This document shows positions 44,724 to 53,960 of a stretch of 64,000 nucleotides of DNA, piece after piece. Made by a program: the position numbers and the translations under genes. The first letter of the stretch is position 1, and every line of letters begins with the position of its first letter. Origin of the DNA: Brevundimonas sp. Root608 (GTDB lineage Bacteria > Pseudomonadota > Alphaproteobacteria > Caulobacterales > Caulobacteraceae); assembly GCF_001427825.1 (NCBI RefSeq), contig NZ_LMGT01000008.1, forward strand, positions 1 to 64,000. The letters run 5' to 3'. The notes beneath the pieces are model-generated. The model did no database searches. It saw only the letters and a list, made by a program, of their open reading frames with translations, and was not told the origin of the DNA.

Positions 44724-45956
44724 TCAGCCCCGGTCGCGCGCGTCCCGCTTGCCCAGCACCCGAAGGCGCAGGGCGTTCAACTTGATGAAGCCGGCGGCGT
44801 CCTTCTGGTCATAGGCCACGGCGCCGTCCTCGAAGGTGACCAGCTCCTGGTCGTACAGGCTCTCGGCGCTCTCGCGACCGATGACGGTCGCGTTGCCCTT
44901 GTACAGCTTGACCCGCACCGTGCCCGAGACCTTCGCCTGCGAATGGTCGATGGCCGCCTGCAGCATCTCGCGCTCGGGCGAGAACCAGAAGCCGTTGTAG
45001 ACCAGATGGGCGTATTTGACCGCCAGCTCGTCCTTCAGATGCATGGCCCCGCCGTCGAGGGTGATGGACTCGATCCCACGGTGGGCGGCCAGCAGGATGG
45101 TCCCGCCGGGGGTCTCATAGACGCCGCGCGACTTCATGCCGACGAAGCGGTTCTCGACCAGGTCCAGCCGGCCGATGCCGTTGTCGTGGCCGTACTGGTT
45201 CAGGGCGGTCAGCAGGGTCGCCGGCGACATGGCGTCGCCGTTGATCGAGACAGGATCGCCCTTCTCGAAGCCGATGGTGATGACGGTGGCGACGTCGGGC
45301 GCGTCCTCCGGCGACAGGGTGCGCTGGTGCACGAATTCGGGGGCCTCGACCGACGGATCCTCAAGCACCTTGCCCTCGGAGGAGCTGTGCAGAAGGTTGG
45401 CGTCGACGCTGAACGGGGCCTCGCCGCGCTTGTCCTTGGCGATCGGGATCTGGTGCTTCTCGGCGAAGTCCAGCAGGTGCTCGCGCGACTTGAAGGCCCA
45501 TTCGCGCCACGGCGCGATGACGCGGATGTCGGGCTCGAGCGCATAGTAGCCCAGCTCGAAGCGGACCTGATCGTTGCCCTTGCCGGTGGCGCCGTGACAG
45601 ACGGCGTCGGCGCCGACCATGCGGGCGATCTCGATCTGGCGCTTGGCGATCAGCGGCCGCGCGATCGAGGTGCCCAGCAGATACTGGCCCTCGTACAGGG
45701 CGTTGGCCCGGAACATGGGGAAGACGTAGTCGCGCACGAACTCCTCGCGCAGGTCGTCGATGAAGATGTTCTCTTCCTTGATGCCCAGCTTCAGCGCCTT
45801 CTCGCGCGCCGGCGCCAGCTCCTCGCCCTGGCCGAGGTCGGCGGTGAAGGTGACCACCTCCGCGCCGTATTCGGTCTGCAGCCATTTCAGGATGATCGAG
45901 GTGTCGAGACCGCCGGAATAGGCGAGGACGACCTTCTTGGGCGCGGACTGGGTCAT
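44724..45956 (-). CDS. argG: Argininosuccinate synthase
   Basis: A 410-residue ATP-dependent ligase joining citrulline and aspartate in arginine synthesis. The ATP pyrophosphatase loop [18 protein letters not shown] is at the N terminus, with [20 protein letters not shown] in the middle. ATG at 45956 follows AAGGA; the upstream in-frame extension is Pro/Arg-rich and unlike the family. Confidence 0.97.
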   Translation of the reverse strand: MTQSAPKKVVLAYSGGLDTSIILKWLQTEYGAEVVTFTADLGQGEELAPAREKALKLGIKEENIFIDDLREEFVRDYVFPMFRANALYEGQYLLGTSIARPLIAKRQIEIARMVGADAVCHGATGKGNDQVRFELGYYALEPDIRVIAPWREWAFKSREHLLDFAEKHQIPIAKDKRGEAPFSVDANLLHSSSEGKVLEDPSVEAPEFVHQRTLSPEDAPDVATVITIGFEKGDPVSINGDAMSPATLLTALNQYGHDNGIGRLDLVENRFVGMKSRGVYETPGGTILLAAHRGIESITLDGGAMHLKDELAVKYAHLVYNGFWFSPEREMLQAAIDHSQAKVSGTVRVKLYKGNATVIGRESAESLYDQELVTFEDGAVAYDQKDAAGFIKLNALRLRVLGKRDARDRG

Positions 45957-46053
45957 GCGGAATCCTTCGTAGAACGCGGGGAGGCGTTCGGCGGCGTTGC
46001 GCGCGCTTAAAGGACCAGACGCCCCGCGATGCAAGGGCGGGAATGCGGCAGGA

Positions 46054-47010
46054 TCAGCCCCAGGGGCCCGAGCGGCCGGCGGGCGTGACGGGGACGCTGG
46101 TCGTCGCCGTCCCGGGCGCGGCGTCTGCGAAGGCTGCACGGCGCGGCGCCCGACCGATCTTCGTCCCCATCTCCATCAGCGCCTTCACCCGGTTGCCGGT
46201 GGCCGGATGGGTCGAGAACAGGTTGTCGGCCCCGCGGCCTGCCAAGGGGTTGATGATGAACAGCTGGCCCGAGGCCGGATTGCGCTCCGCCGTCGGATTG
46301 ACGATCCGGCGGGCCGAGGCGTCGATCTTCTGCAGCGCCGCGGCCAGCGCATGCGGATCGCCGGCGATGTCCGCGCCGACGCGGTCGGCCTCGTATTCGC
46401 GCGAGCGGCTGATGGCCATCTGCACCAGGCCGGCGGCCATGGGCGCGAGGATCATCAGGGCCAGGGTCCCGACGACGCCACCCGGCCGTTCCCGGTCGTC
46501 GCCGCCGCCGAAGAACATCGCGAAATTGGCCAGGGCGGCGATGGCCCCGGCGACGGTGGCGGTGACCGTCATGGTCAGGGTGTCGCGGTTCCGCACATGG
46601 GCCAGTTCGTGGGCCATGACGCCGCGAATCTCGTCGCGCGTCAGCATGTCCAGCAGGCCGGTGGTGGCGCAGACGGCGGCGTTGGCCGGATTGCGGCCGG
46701 TGGCGAAGGCGTTGGGCTGGTCGTTGGGGATGATGGCGATGACGGGCCGGGGCAGGCCGGCGTTCCGGGCCATCTGCGCCACGTCGGCGACATAGGCGCG
46801 GACCACGGCGTTGGGGTGCTGTTCGTCGACCGGCTGGGCCCGGTACATCTTCAGCACGATCCTGTCGGCGTTCCAGTAGCTGAACAGGTTCAGGCCGCCG
46901 GCGACGACCAGGGCGATCAGCATCCCCGTCGCGCCGCCGATCATGTAGCCGACGCCCATGAACAGGGCGGTCAGGGCGGCGAGAAGAATGAAGGTCTTCA
47001 GGTGGTTCAT
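46054..47010 (-). CDS. htpX: Membrane zinc metalloprotease HtpX
   Basis: A 318-residue inner-membrane protease for quality control of membrane proteins. Two N-terminal helices precede NAFATGRNP, and the zinc site [10 protein letters not shown] lies near residue 140, followed by two more helices and the glutamate ligand in [13 protein letters not shown]. Ends in a Thr/Pro-rich tail. Confidence 0.95.
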   Translation of the reverse strand: MNHLKTFILLAALTALFMGVGYMIGGATGMLIALVVAGGLNLFSYWNADRIVLKMYRAQPVDEQHPNAVVRAYVADVAQMARNAGLPRPVIAIIPNDQPNAFATGRNPANAAVCATTGLLDMLTRDEIRGVMAHELAHVRNRDTLTMTVTATVAGAIAALANFAMFFGGGDDRERPGGVVGTLALMILAPMAAGLVQMAISRSREYEADRVGADIAGDPHALAAALQKIDASARRIVNPTAERNPASGQLFIINPLAGRGADNLFSTHPATGNRVKALMEMGTKIGRAPRRAAFADAAPGTATTSVPVTPAGRSGPWG

Positions 47011-47096
47011 GTCGGTTTTACCGGAACGCCGCTGGCGCCTTCGGGGAGAAGGCCTAACTTGTGGGGTTCAACGCCCAGGCTCAAGGCGAGGCCGCT

Positions 47097-47333
47097 GTGA
47101 CCGATCATCCCACCCCCGAACCCGGCGCCGCGCCGCAGCTGAACCAGGACGTGCCCCACGCCGCGCCCGACCGGCCGCTGAGCGACGCCGCGCGCCGGGC
47201 CCTGCTGGAAGCCGCCGGGCGCCGCGCCGCCGCGACGGCAGCCGAGCCCCAGACCGAACACGGCGGGCCGCGCGGGCCCGAACCGACCCGCTACGGCGAC
47301 TGGGAGAAGAAGGGTCTGGCGGTCGATTTCTAA
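47097..47333 (+). CDS. DUF1674 protein, SdhAF4-type succinate dehydrogenase assembly factor
   Basis: A 78-residue protein whose end, PTRYGDWEKKGLAVDF, is the DUF1674 signature. The family member SDHAF4 helps assemble the flavoprotein subunit of succinate dehydrogenase. The N-terminal part is disordered and Ala/Pro-rich. GTG at 47097 has AAGGCGAGG before it; an in-frame GTG at 47061 is less likely. No sdh genes are nearby. Confidence 0.82.
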   Translation: MTDHPTPEPGAAPQLNQDVPHAAPDRPLSDAARRALLEAAGRRAAATAAEPQTEHGGPRGPEPTRYGDWEKKGLAVDF

Positions 47334-47403
47334 GCCGATTTCCAGGCCGGGCGAACGAAGGCGGGCGAACGGCGTTAACCGTTCCGTTCAGGAGACGCCG
47401 CCG

Positions 47404-47874
47404 ATGTTACGACCGCTCGCCGCCGCAGCTCTCGCCACGCTCGCGCTCGCCGGGGCCGCCTCGGCCCAGACCTACGGGCAGCCGATCTATCTCAATGCAT
47501 ACGGCCGGCCCGTTGGCGGGACGCCGCTGTCCGAGGTGGAGACCCGCTCCTACGTCGAGACCGGACGCTGGGGCGACGGCTATTCCGATCGGCCGCAGGT
47601 CTATGTGCCCGCGCCCGGCTATGGGCGGCCCTATGTCCGCTACGGCAGCGGCTACCGGTCCTACGGCTCCCATGGCCATGGCGCCTACGGCTATGACCGG
47701 GGTTATCGATATGGCGGCCATTACGACCCGCCCCCCCGCCCCGGCTATCGGGACGCGTGGGGTTACAACGACGACCGGCCGCCGTCGGCCTGGAGAGGGC
47801 GCGGCGAGCGGCGGGTGCGCCATCAGCATGACCGCGATTGCGGCTGTCCGGATGTCTATTTCTATGACCGCTGA
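47404..47874 (+). CDS. Secreted Tyr/Gly-rich protein 1
   Basis: A 156-residue protein with a signal peptide (cleavage ASA-Q at about 22) and a mature part rich in Tyr, Gly, Arg and Pro, such as VPAPGYGRPYVRYGSGYRSYG and RDCGCPDVYFYDR at the end. It has no recognised domain and is probably periplasmic or surface-exposed. It stands directly before a second Tyr/Gly-rich gene ending in a similar CDC/CGC-type cluster, suggesting a related pair. Confidence 0.65.
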   Translation: MLRPLAAAALATLALAGAASAQTYGQPIYLNAYGRPVGGTPLSEVETRSYVETGRWGDGYSDRPQVYVPAPGYGRPYVRYGSGYRSYGSHGHGAYGYDRGYRYGGHYDPPPRPGYRDAWGYNDDRPPSAWRGRGERRVRHQHDRDCGCPDVYFYDR

Positions 47875-48012
47875 TCCGGCGGACATCGCGCCGGCAAGGT
47901 TAAATTGGAGGGTCACAGGGGAATGAAGCCGTCCCGGTTTCACCCCTGCGGTGTAATCCGAACCCTTTTCTTTCCAGAGACTTAGGATGGCTCCAACACC
48001 GGAGCCTGTCTC

Positions 48013-48888
48013 ATGCGTATGCTTACCGTCGCGGCCGGAGCCGCCTTCCTGATCCTCGCCGCCGGCCCCGCCATGGCGAGCGGCCCCACGGGCGGTCATG
48101 GCGGCCATCCGGGCGGCGGTTGCGGCAGCTGCGGCGGCGGCGGGAACCGCAACATCAACGTCAACGTCAATGCGAACGCCAGCGCCAGCGCATCCGCGAG
48201 CGCCTCGGCCCGCTCGTACCTGAACGCCCGCGCCTACAGCGTCGGCGGCGCGCGGGGCGCGGTCGGCGGCGGAACGGTCTATGTCGGCGGCGGCTACGGC
48301 GGGGACGCCGGCGGCTATTACGGCGGGCCGGTCCATTACAACGAGGTCGCCTATGAGGGCCGCGCCTGCGCACCGGCTCCGTTCGGCTATGTGCTGGGCG
48401 GCTTCGGGCGCGACGAGCGCTACGCCCCCGTCTGCGGCAATCGGTACTATGAGGATGCCGACCGGGGCGGCCGCTACGGCTACAGCGAGCGGCGGGATTC
48501 CTATGCGGAGAGCCGGTACGAGGAAAACCGGTACGAGTCCCGGGAGGCGTACAGTTCGTTCGAAGGCGGGGCCGTCTGGCGAGACGCCGACCATGGGCGC
48601 CGGGAAGAGCGGTACGAGGACCGCGGCGGCCATGACGTCGAATATGGCGCCCGCGAGTACGACCGGGGCTATATGGACGGACGGCGCGATTGCGATTGCC
48701 GCCCGGACGGTCGGGACGGCGAGCCCTATGTCCATGCGCCCGAGCCGGCCCCGTATGGCTATGCGCCCGAGCCGCCGCCCGCGCCCGTCTATGAAGCGCC
48801 CATGACCCCGAACCAGTACTATGGCATCGGCGGTGAAGCGCCGCCGCCCCGGCAGTATTACAGCCAGGAACCTGGCGAGCGCGGCTAG
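48013..48888 (+). CDS. Secreted Gly/Tyr-rich protein with alternating Asn-Val/Ala-Ser tract
   Basis: A 291-residue protein: signal peptide to about residue 22, a Gly/His/Cys-rich segment with CGSC (37-40), the tract NINVNVNANASASASASASA (residues 47-66), then Gly/Tyr-rich and Arg/Glu/Tyr-rich repeats (RYEENRYESRE), RDCDCRPDGRDG, and a Pro-rich end with YYGIGG. The alternating pattern suggests beta structure on a surface or in a fibre; that is inference. No family with known function recognised. Its stop shares CTAG with pyrF. Confidence 0.7.
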   Translation: MRMLTVAAGAAFLILAAGPAMASGPTGGHGGHPGGGCGSCGGGGNRNINVNVNANASASASASASARSYLNARAYSVGGARGAVGGGTVYVGGGYGGDAGGYYGGPVHYNEVAYEGRACAPAPFGYVLGGFGRDERYAPVCGNRYYEDADRGGRYGYSERRDSYAESRYEENRYESREAYSSFEGGAVWRDADHGRREERYEDRGGHDVEYGAREYDRGYMDGRRDCDCRPDGRDGEPYVHAPEPAPYGYAPEPPPAPVYEAPMTPNQYYGIGGEAPPPRQYYSQEPGERG

Positions 48889-49604
48889 GCGGCGCTCATC
48901 TCGGCGACGATGGCTGCCGCGGCCTGAGCCGGATCGTCAGCGCCGACCACCGGCCGGGCGACGACCAGATGGGTCGCGCCGGCGCGCAGGGCGTCGGCGG
49001 GCGTCGCCACGCGCTGCTGGTCGCCCCTGTCGGCGCCGGCGGGCCGCACGCCCGGGGTGACGATCAGGAAGTCGGGCCGGCCCGCCGCGACGGCGATCTC
49101 GCGCACCCGGGCCGCCTCCAGCGGGCTGGAGACCACGCCGTCGACGCCGCAGTCCAGCGCCTGTCGCACCCGCCGCTCGACAAGCTCGGCCGCCGAGAAG
49201 CCGTAGCCGAGCTCGGTCAGGTCCGCGTCCGACAGGCTGGTCAGGACGGTGACGGCCAGCAGTTTCGTGTCCGACCCGGACGCGTCCCGGCCCCTGACCG
49301 CGCCGCGCATCACCTGGGGTTCGGCGTGGACGGTCAGCAGGTCGCAGCCGCCCTCGGCCACGGAGCGCGCGGCGCCTTCGACCTGGGCCCCGATGTCGTG
49401 CAGCTTCCAGTCCTGAAACACGGATTTGCCCGCCGATCGGAGTTCATGGGCGAAGGCGACGCCTCCGGGACGGGCCAGGAGGGTCAGGCCGATCTTGTAG
49501 GAGATCACCGCCTCGCCCAGCCGGTCGACCATGGCGCGGGCGGCGTCGACGGAGGGCAGGTCCAGGCCGACGATCAGGCGGGGGTCGGTCTTCGCAGCCG
49601 TCAT
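48885..49604 (-). CDS. pyrF: Orotidine-5'-phosphate decarboxylase
   Basis: A 239-residue enzyme for the last step of UMP synthesis. LIVGLDLPS at the N terminus, VFQDWKLHDIG with the catalytic Lys-Asp pair, LTVHAEPQ, and IVTPGVRPAGADRGDQQRVATP as the phosphate-binding signature. Convergent with the secreted Gly/Tyr-rich gene, sharing CTAG. Confidence 0.95.
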   Translation of the reverse strand: MTAAKTDPRLIVGLDLPSVDAARAMVDRLGEAVISYKIGLTLLARPGGVAFAHELRSAGKSVFQDWKLHDIGAQVEGAARSVAEGGCDLLTVHAEPQVMRGAVRGRDASGSDTKLLAVTVLTSLSDADLTELGYGFSAAELVERRVRQALDCGVDGVVSSPLEAARVREIAVAAGRPDFLIVTPGVRPAGADRGDQQRVATPADALRAGATHLVVARPVVGADDPAQAAAAIVAEMSAA

Positions 49605-49690
49605 GACGTCTCCGTTCCGACGCAGGGGGTGGACGCGCGCGATCGCGTCGGCCCTTATGCGTTCGATTCAATTGGGGGCGAGGTCAGCAC

Positions 49691-50389
49691 ATGGACGCGG
49701 TCGATCTGGGGGTCAACCTGTTCGTGGCCCTGTTCGCCCTGGTGGATCCGATCGGCAATATCCCGATCTTCGCCGCGGCGACGGCGGGAGCCACGACGCG
49801 CCAGCGGCTGTCGGTCGCCGCCCTGATCTGCCTGTTTGCGGCGGCCTTCCTGGCCTTCTTCTTCTTCACCGGTCTGGGCCTGCTGCAGTTCTTCGGCATT
49901 TCGCTGGCGGCGTTCCGCATCGCCGGCGGCATCCTGCTGCTGCTGCTGGGCCTCGACATGACGCGCGGGGACTTCCTCAAATCCTTCGCTGACAACGACC
50001 CGGACAGCAATCCGGCCGACGTGCGCGGCTATGCCCGACGGCGGTTCCAGCGGCTGGTGGTGCCCTTCGCCATGCCCCTGATGATCGGGCCGGGGGCCAT
50101 CTCGACCATCATCATCCAGGCCGGCGAGGCGTCGAAGATCGGCTATCAGGGCCAGGTCGCGGGCATGGCGGCCATCATCGCGGCCTGTATCGCCACCTTC
50201 CTGTGCTTCGCCCTGACGGGTCCCATCAGCCGCATGCTGGGCGAGGTCGGCATGTCGATCATCGTCCGCGTGCTGGGCCTGATCCTGTGCGCCCTCGCCG
50301 TCCAGTTCATCCTGATGGGCCTGTCCGAAGCCCTGCCCGGCATGATCTCGGGCGCCGTGACCACGCCCTATCCGACGGGCGGTCACTGA
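49691..50389 (+). CDS. MarC-family integral membrane protein
   Basis: A 232-residue protein with six membrane helices of the MarC/UPF0056 family (FALVDPIGNIPIFAAAT, FRIAGGILLLLLGLDM, VPFAMPLMIGPGAISTII). Once linked to multidrug resistance, the family now has no confirmed function. A cytoplasmic loop of about 25 residues separates helices 3 and 4. Confidence 0.9.
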   Translation: MDAVDLGVNLFVALFALVDPIGNIPIFAAATAGATTRQRLSVAALICLFAAAFLAFFFFTGLGLLQFFGISLAAFRIAGGILLLLLGLDMTRGDFLKSFADNDPDSNPADVRGYARRRFQRLVVPFAMPLMIGPGAISTIIIQAGEASKIGYQGQVAGMAAIIAACIATFLCFALTGPISRMLGEVGMSIIVRVLGLILCALAVQFILMGLSEALPGMISGAVTTPYPTGGH

Positions 50390-50424
50390 CGCCGAAAGAC
50401 CTGCGGAAGGCGGCGAATTCCGTC

Positions 50425-50471
50425 GAGGAATTGGAAGACGGTTTTCGGAGGAATTCGAAGACGGTTTCCGG
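50425..50471. repeat. 23-nt-period tandem GAGGAATT element
   Basis: Two 23-bp units (50425-50447 and 50448-50470) share GAGGAATT, GAAGACGGTTT and CGG with only a few differences. They lie between the convergent marC and SDR genes; a GAATTCC half copy lies just before at 50415-50421. The same unit and period appear on the minus strand at 17466-17497. Confidence 0.6.
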
Positions 50472-50513
50472 CCCGAAAGTGCGACATGGAATACAGCGGA
50501 GACTGCGTCCGGG

Positions 50514-51326
50514 TCAGATCCGCTTCAGCCGCTTCGCATGGCCGCCGACCATGTTCAGGGCGACGCGATCCGGCAGGTGTTTGGCCAGCCCGGCCAGCAG
50601 ATTGTTCATCACCCCCGGCGTGACCTTCGGGCGGTTGGCCTCGCAGGCGGCGTAGCCGACGCGGGCGACGTGGTCGGCCGTCTGCCACATCCAGGCGGGA
50701 TAGGCGGTCGAGACCTCCTCGCGCGTGCCGTTGACGTCGTGGAACTCGGTCAGGGTGTAGCCGGGGCACAGGGCGGTGACGTGGACGCCCGTTCCGCGCA
50801 GCTCGAGGTACAGGCCCTGCGAGGCCTTGATCAGGAAGCTCTTGATGGGCCCGTACAGGGTGTCGCCGCCGGTGGCGGGCATCTGGCCGGCCAGGGAGGC
50901 GACGTTGAGGATGCGGCCATAGTCCCGCTCGACCATGCCGGGGGCGAACAGCCGGGCCAGTTCGACCGGGGCGGCCAGCATGACGCGGATCATGGCGGCG
51001 TGGGCCGCCGGGTCGGTGTTGAGAAAGCCCGCCGTGCGGCTGAAACCGGCGTTGTTGACCAGACCGTCCACCGTCAGGCCCCGCTGCGCGATGGCGCCGA
51101 ACAGGCGGCGGGGCGCTTCCGGGTCGGCGAGATCTTCCGTCAGGACGGTGCTGGCCGCGCCCGCATGGGCAAGCTCTTCGGCGAGGGCCTTCAGCGGCGT
51201 CTCGCGCCGCGCCGTCAGCACCAGGTCCCAGCCGTGCCCGGCATAGACCCGGGCGAGGGCGGCGCCGATGCCGGCGGACGCGCCCGTGACCAGCATGACC
51301 GGCCTCGGCCGCGAGGGCAGGCTCAT
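50514..51326 (-). CDS. Short-chain dehydrogenase/reductase
   Basis: A 270-residue NAD(P)-dependent oxidoreductase. VTGASAGIGAALARVYA is the cofactor loop, LVNNAGFSRTAGF the NNAG motif, NVASLAGQ holds the catalytic Ser, and YGPIKSFLI the catalytic Tyr and Lys. Substrate unknown. It begins 1 bp after the stop of the upstream Rrf2-type regulator, so the two are one operon. Confidence 0.9.
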   Translation of the reverse strand: MSLPSRPRPVMLVTGASAGIGAALARVYAGHGWDLVLTARRETPLKALAEELAHAGAASTVLTEDLADPEAPRRLFGAIAQRGLTVDGLVNNAGFSRTAGFLNTDPAAHAAMIRVMLAAPVELARLFAPGMVERDYGRILNVASLAGQMPATGGDTLYGPIKSFLIKASQGLYLELRGTGVHVTALCPGYTLTEFHDVNGTREEVSTAYPAWMWQTADHVARVGYAACEANRPKVTPGVMNNLLAGLAKHLPDRVALNMVGGHAKRLKRI

Positions 51327-51327
51327 C

Positions 51328-51798
51328 TCAGGCGGCGACCGGGCAGGATGGGTGCGGAGCGAACGCCTTCAGCGAGACGGGGTCCTGGTCCAGCAGGTCG
51401 GCGATGGTGATCTTCGACAGGGCCGCGCCGGCGGCCTGGTCGGCGGCGGTCAGGGCCCTGGCCACCTGACGGGGGATGTGTTCGCTGACCGGACAGCCCT
51501 TGGCCCCCGCGGGCGGCGAGCCGAGGTGGGCGCAGCCGTTGACGGCGCGCAGCACGGTCTCGAGCGAGATGTCCTCCGGCCGGTGCAGCAACCAGGCGCC
51601 GCCCGAGGCCCCCGGACGGGTGGCGATCAGCCCGGCCTTGGCCAGCAGGGCGGTCACGCGCCGAACGACGACGGGATTGGTCGGAATGGAGGCCGCCAGA
51701 ATCGCGCTCGCCGCCGCGTCGGCGGGCGAATAGGCGCCCTTGTGGGCCAGATAGGCCAGGGTGTGGGCGGCGACGGGGAAACGTTGGCTGTCTGACAT
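51328..51798 (-). CDS. Rrf2-family transcriptional regulator
   Basis: A 156-residue regulator with a winged helix (LAASIPTNPVVVRRVTALLAKAGLI) and ATRPGASGGAWLLHRPEDISL, typical of Rrf2. Cys residues in NGCAHLG and KGCPVSEH and one near the end could bind a metal cluster or sense redox change. ATG at 51798 follows GGAGG. It precedes the SDR gene and probably controls it. Confidence 0.87.
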   Translation of the reverse strand: MSDSQRFPVAAHTLAYLAHKGAYSPADAAASAILAASIPTNPVVVRRVTALLAKAGLIATRPGASGGAWLLHRPEDISLETVLRAVNGCAHLGSPPAGAKGCPVSEHIPRQVARALTAADQAAGAALSKITIADLLDQDPVSLKAFAPHPSCPVAA

Positions 51799-51905
51799 GA
51801 TGCAGCCTCCAAGATAGGCGTTGCCAAGCTCTTTCACAAACCGGACATCTTCAGGGCGGCGCCCTTGCAACCTTCGCACTCGCAGTACGATTGAACCGCG
51901 GAATG

Positions 51906-51932
51906 AAAGAGCCTAAAGGCTCGCCGCTCTTT
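51906..51932 (+). promoter_or_regulatory. Two mutually exclusive hairpins before kup
   Basis: AAAGAGC (51906-51912) pairs with GCTCTTT (51926-51932), while GAGCC (51909-51913) pairs with GGCTC (51918-51922) around TAAA. The arms overlap, so only one can form. The region is 40 bp upstream of the kup start; a role in control is only a suggestion. Confidence 0.35.
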
Positions 51933-51971
51933 TGATGGGAACCGCGTTGTGCGGGGTCCCGGAGGAACTCT

Positions 51972-53960
51972 ATGGCCGGGGCCTCTCCCCAAGGTGAAGA
52001 CGGCGCCGGCGCCGCCACCTCCAATTCGCAAACTCCCTCCGACAAGTCCGTCGCTCCGGCCCATCCGCATCCCGCGGCGGCCGGCGAGGGCGGTCACGTC
52101 AAGGCCGGCAAATGGGGCCTGATCATCGGCGCCATCGGCGTGGTGTTCGGCGACATCGGCACCAGCCCGCTCTACGCCATGCGTGAGGCCCTGCACCACT
52201 CGAGGGGCGGCGGGGCGGAAGAACTGGCCGTCCTGGGCGTCGTCTCCCTGGTGTTCTGGGCGCTGCTGCTGGTCGTGACCCTGAAATACGTGGTCTTTCT
52301 GATGAAGGCCGACAACAAGGGCGAGGGCGGGACCCTGGCTCTGATGGCTCTGGCCCAGCACGCCATCGGACGGCGCTCCGGGCTCATCTTCATCCTCGGG
52401 GTTTGCGGCGCGGCCCTGTTCTACGGCGACGGGGTGATCACGCCCGCCATCTCGGTCGTTTCGGCGGTGGAAGGTCTGCGCGACGCGCCGGGCGTCAGCG
52501 ACGCCCTCAGTCCCTACGTCGTACCGATCGCGGCCGGCATCCTGATCGCCCTGTTCCTGATCCAGTCGCGCGGCACCGCCAGCGTGGCGCGGTTCTTCGG
52601 CCCCCTCACGCTCGTCTGGTTCCTGATCCTGGCCGCGTTGGGCGTCTATCACATCTTCGACGACCCCTCGATCCTGCGCGCCCTGTCGCCCCACTACGGA
52701 GTGCTGTTCCTGTTCGACAACGGCTTCCTGGGCTTCGTGATCCTCGGCAGCGTCTTCCTCGCCGTCACCGGGGCCGAGGCTCTCTATGCCGACATGGGCC
52801 ATTTCGGAAAGGCGCCGATCAGGCTGGGCTGGCTCTGGGTCGTTCTGCCCTGCCTGACCCTCAACTATCTCGGTCAGGGCGCCCTGGTGCTCGACACCCG
52901 CGCCGCGGCGGCCAATCCCTTCTGGATGATGGTCCCGGACGTCGTGTACTGGCCGGTCCTGATCATGGCCACGATCGCCACCGTTATCGCCTCGCAGGCG
53001 GTCATCACCGGCGCCTTCTCGGTGACGCAGCAGGCGGTGCAACTGGGTCTGCTGCCGCGCATCGACATCCGCAACACCTCGGAAAGCCAGGCCGGCCAGA
53101 TCTTCGTGCCCTCGATCAACATGATGCTGATGGTGGGGGTTCTGGCTCTGCTGGTGACCTTCCAGACCTCAACCAGTCTGGCCGCCGCCTACGGCATTGC
53201 GGTTACCGGATCGATGTTCGTCGACAGCCTGCTGGCCTGGTTCATCGTCCGCAAGCTGTGGAAATGGAGTCTGCCCCTGTCGCTGGCGGCGATCAGCCCG
53301 CTGGTGGCCATCGACCTGGTCTTCCTGACCTCCAACATGCTGAAAATCCCGCAGGGGGCGTGGTTCCCGCTGGTGCTGGGCGCGGCGCTGGTCCTGCTGA
53401 TGTGGACCTGGGTGCGCGGCACGCAGATTCTGTCGGAAAAGACCCGCAAGGACAGCCTGCCGCTGACCGATCTGATCGAGATGCTGCGGGCCCGCCCGCC
53501 GCACCGGGCCCCTGGCACGGCCATCTTCCTGACCAGCGACCCCGACGTCGCCCCGGTCGCCCTGATGCACAATCTCAAGCACAACAAGGTGCTGCACGAG
53601 AAGAACGTCATCCTGACCGTCCGCACCACCGACAGGCCGCGCGTGCCGGACAGCCAGCGGGTGACGATCGAGCCGATCTCGGATGACTTCAAGAAGCTGA
53701 CCATCAGCTACGGCTTCATGGAACAGCCCAACATACCCAAGGCCCTGGGCGTGTGCCGGAAGCAGGGGCTGAAGTTCGACATCATGTCGACCAGCTTCTT
53801 CCTCGGCCGGCGCTCGGTGGTCGCCTCGGCGTCGCAGGGCATGCCGCTGTGGCAGGACCGGCTGTTCATCTTCCTGACCCGCAACGCCGCCAACCCGACC
53901 GACTTCTTCCACATCCCGCCGGGCCGGGTGGTCGAGCTGGGTACACAGGTGGTGGTGTGA
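51972..53960 (+). CDS. kup: Low-affinity potassium transporter Kup
   Basis: A 662-residue KUP-family K+ symporter with about 12 membrane helices. IGVVFGDIGTSPLYAMREAL is the helix 1 signature, YGDGVITPAISVVSA and VTGAEALYADMGHFGK follow, and a cytosolic C-terminal domain begins after helix 12. An extra N-terminal region of some 40 hydrophilic residues precedes helix 1. GGAGG lies 6-10 nt before the ATG. Confidence 0.96.
   Translation: MAGASPQGEDGAGAATSNSQTPSDKSVAPAHPHPAAAGEGGHVKAGKWGLIIGAIGVVFGDIGTSPLYAMREALHHSRGGGAEELAVLGVVSLVFWALLLVVTLKYVVFLMKADNKGEGGTLALMALAQHAIGRRSGLIFILGVCGAALFYGDGVITPAISVVSAVEGLRDAPGVSDALSPYVVPIAAGILIALFLIQSRGTASVARFFGPLTLVWFLILAALGVYHIFDDPSILRALSPHYGVLFLFDNGFLGFVILGSVFLAVTGAEALYADMGHFGKAPIRLGWLWVVLPCLTLNYLGQGALVLDTRAAAANPFWMMVPDVVYWPVLIMATIATVIASQAVITGAFSVTQQAVQLGLLPRIDIRNTSESQAGQIFVPSINMMLMVGVLALLVTFQTSTSLAAAYGIAVTGSMFVDSLLAWFIVRKLWKWSLPLSLAAISPLVAIDLVFLTSNMLKIPQGAWFPLVLGAALVLLMWTWVRGTQILSEKTRKDSLPLTDLIEMLRARPPHRAPGTAIFLTSDPDVAPVALMHNLKHNKVLHEKNVILTVRTTDRPRVPDSQRVTIEPISDDFKKLTISYGFMEQPNIPKALGVCRKQGLKFDIMSTSFFLGRRSVVASASQGMPLWQDRLFIFLTRNAANPTDFFHIPPGRVVELGTQVVV

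Noticed and set aside
47371-47390. TTAACC near 47375 as a CtrA site before the Tyr/Gly-rich gene
   Set aside because: Only a half-site; no second TTAA at 7-bp spacing.
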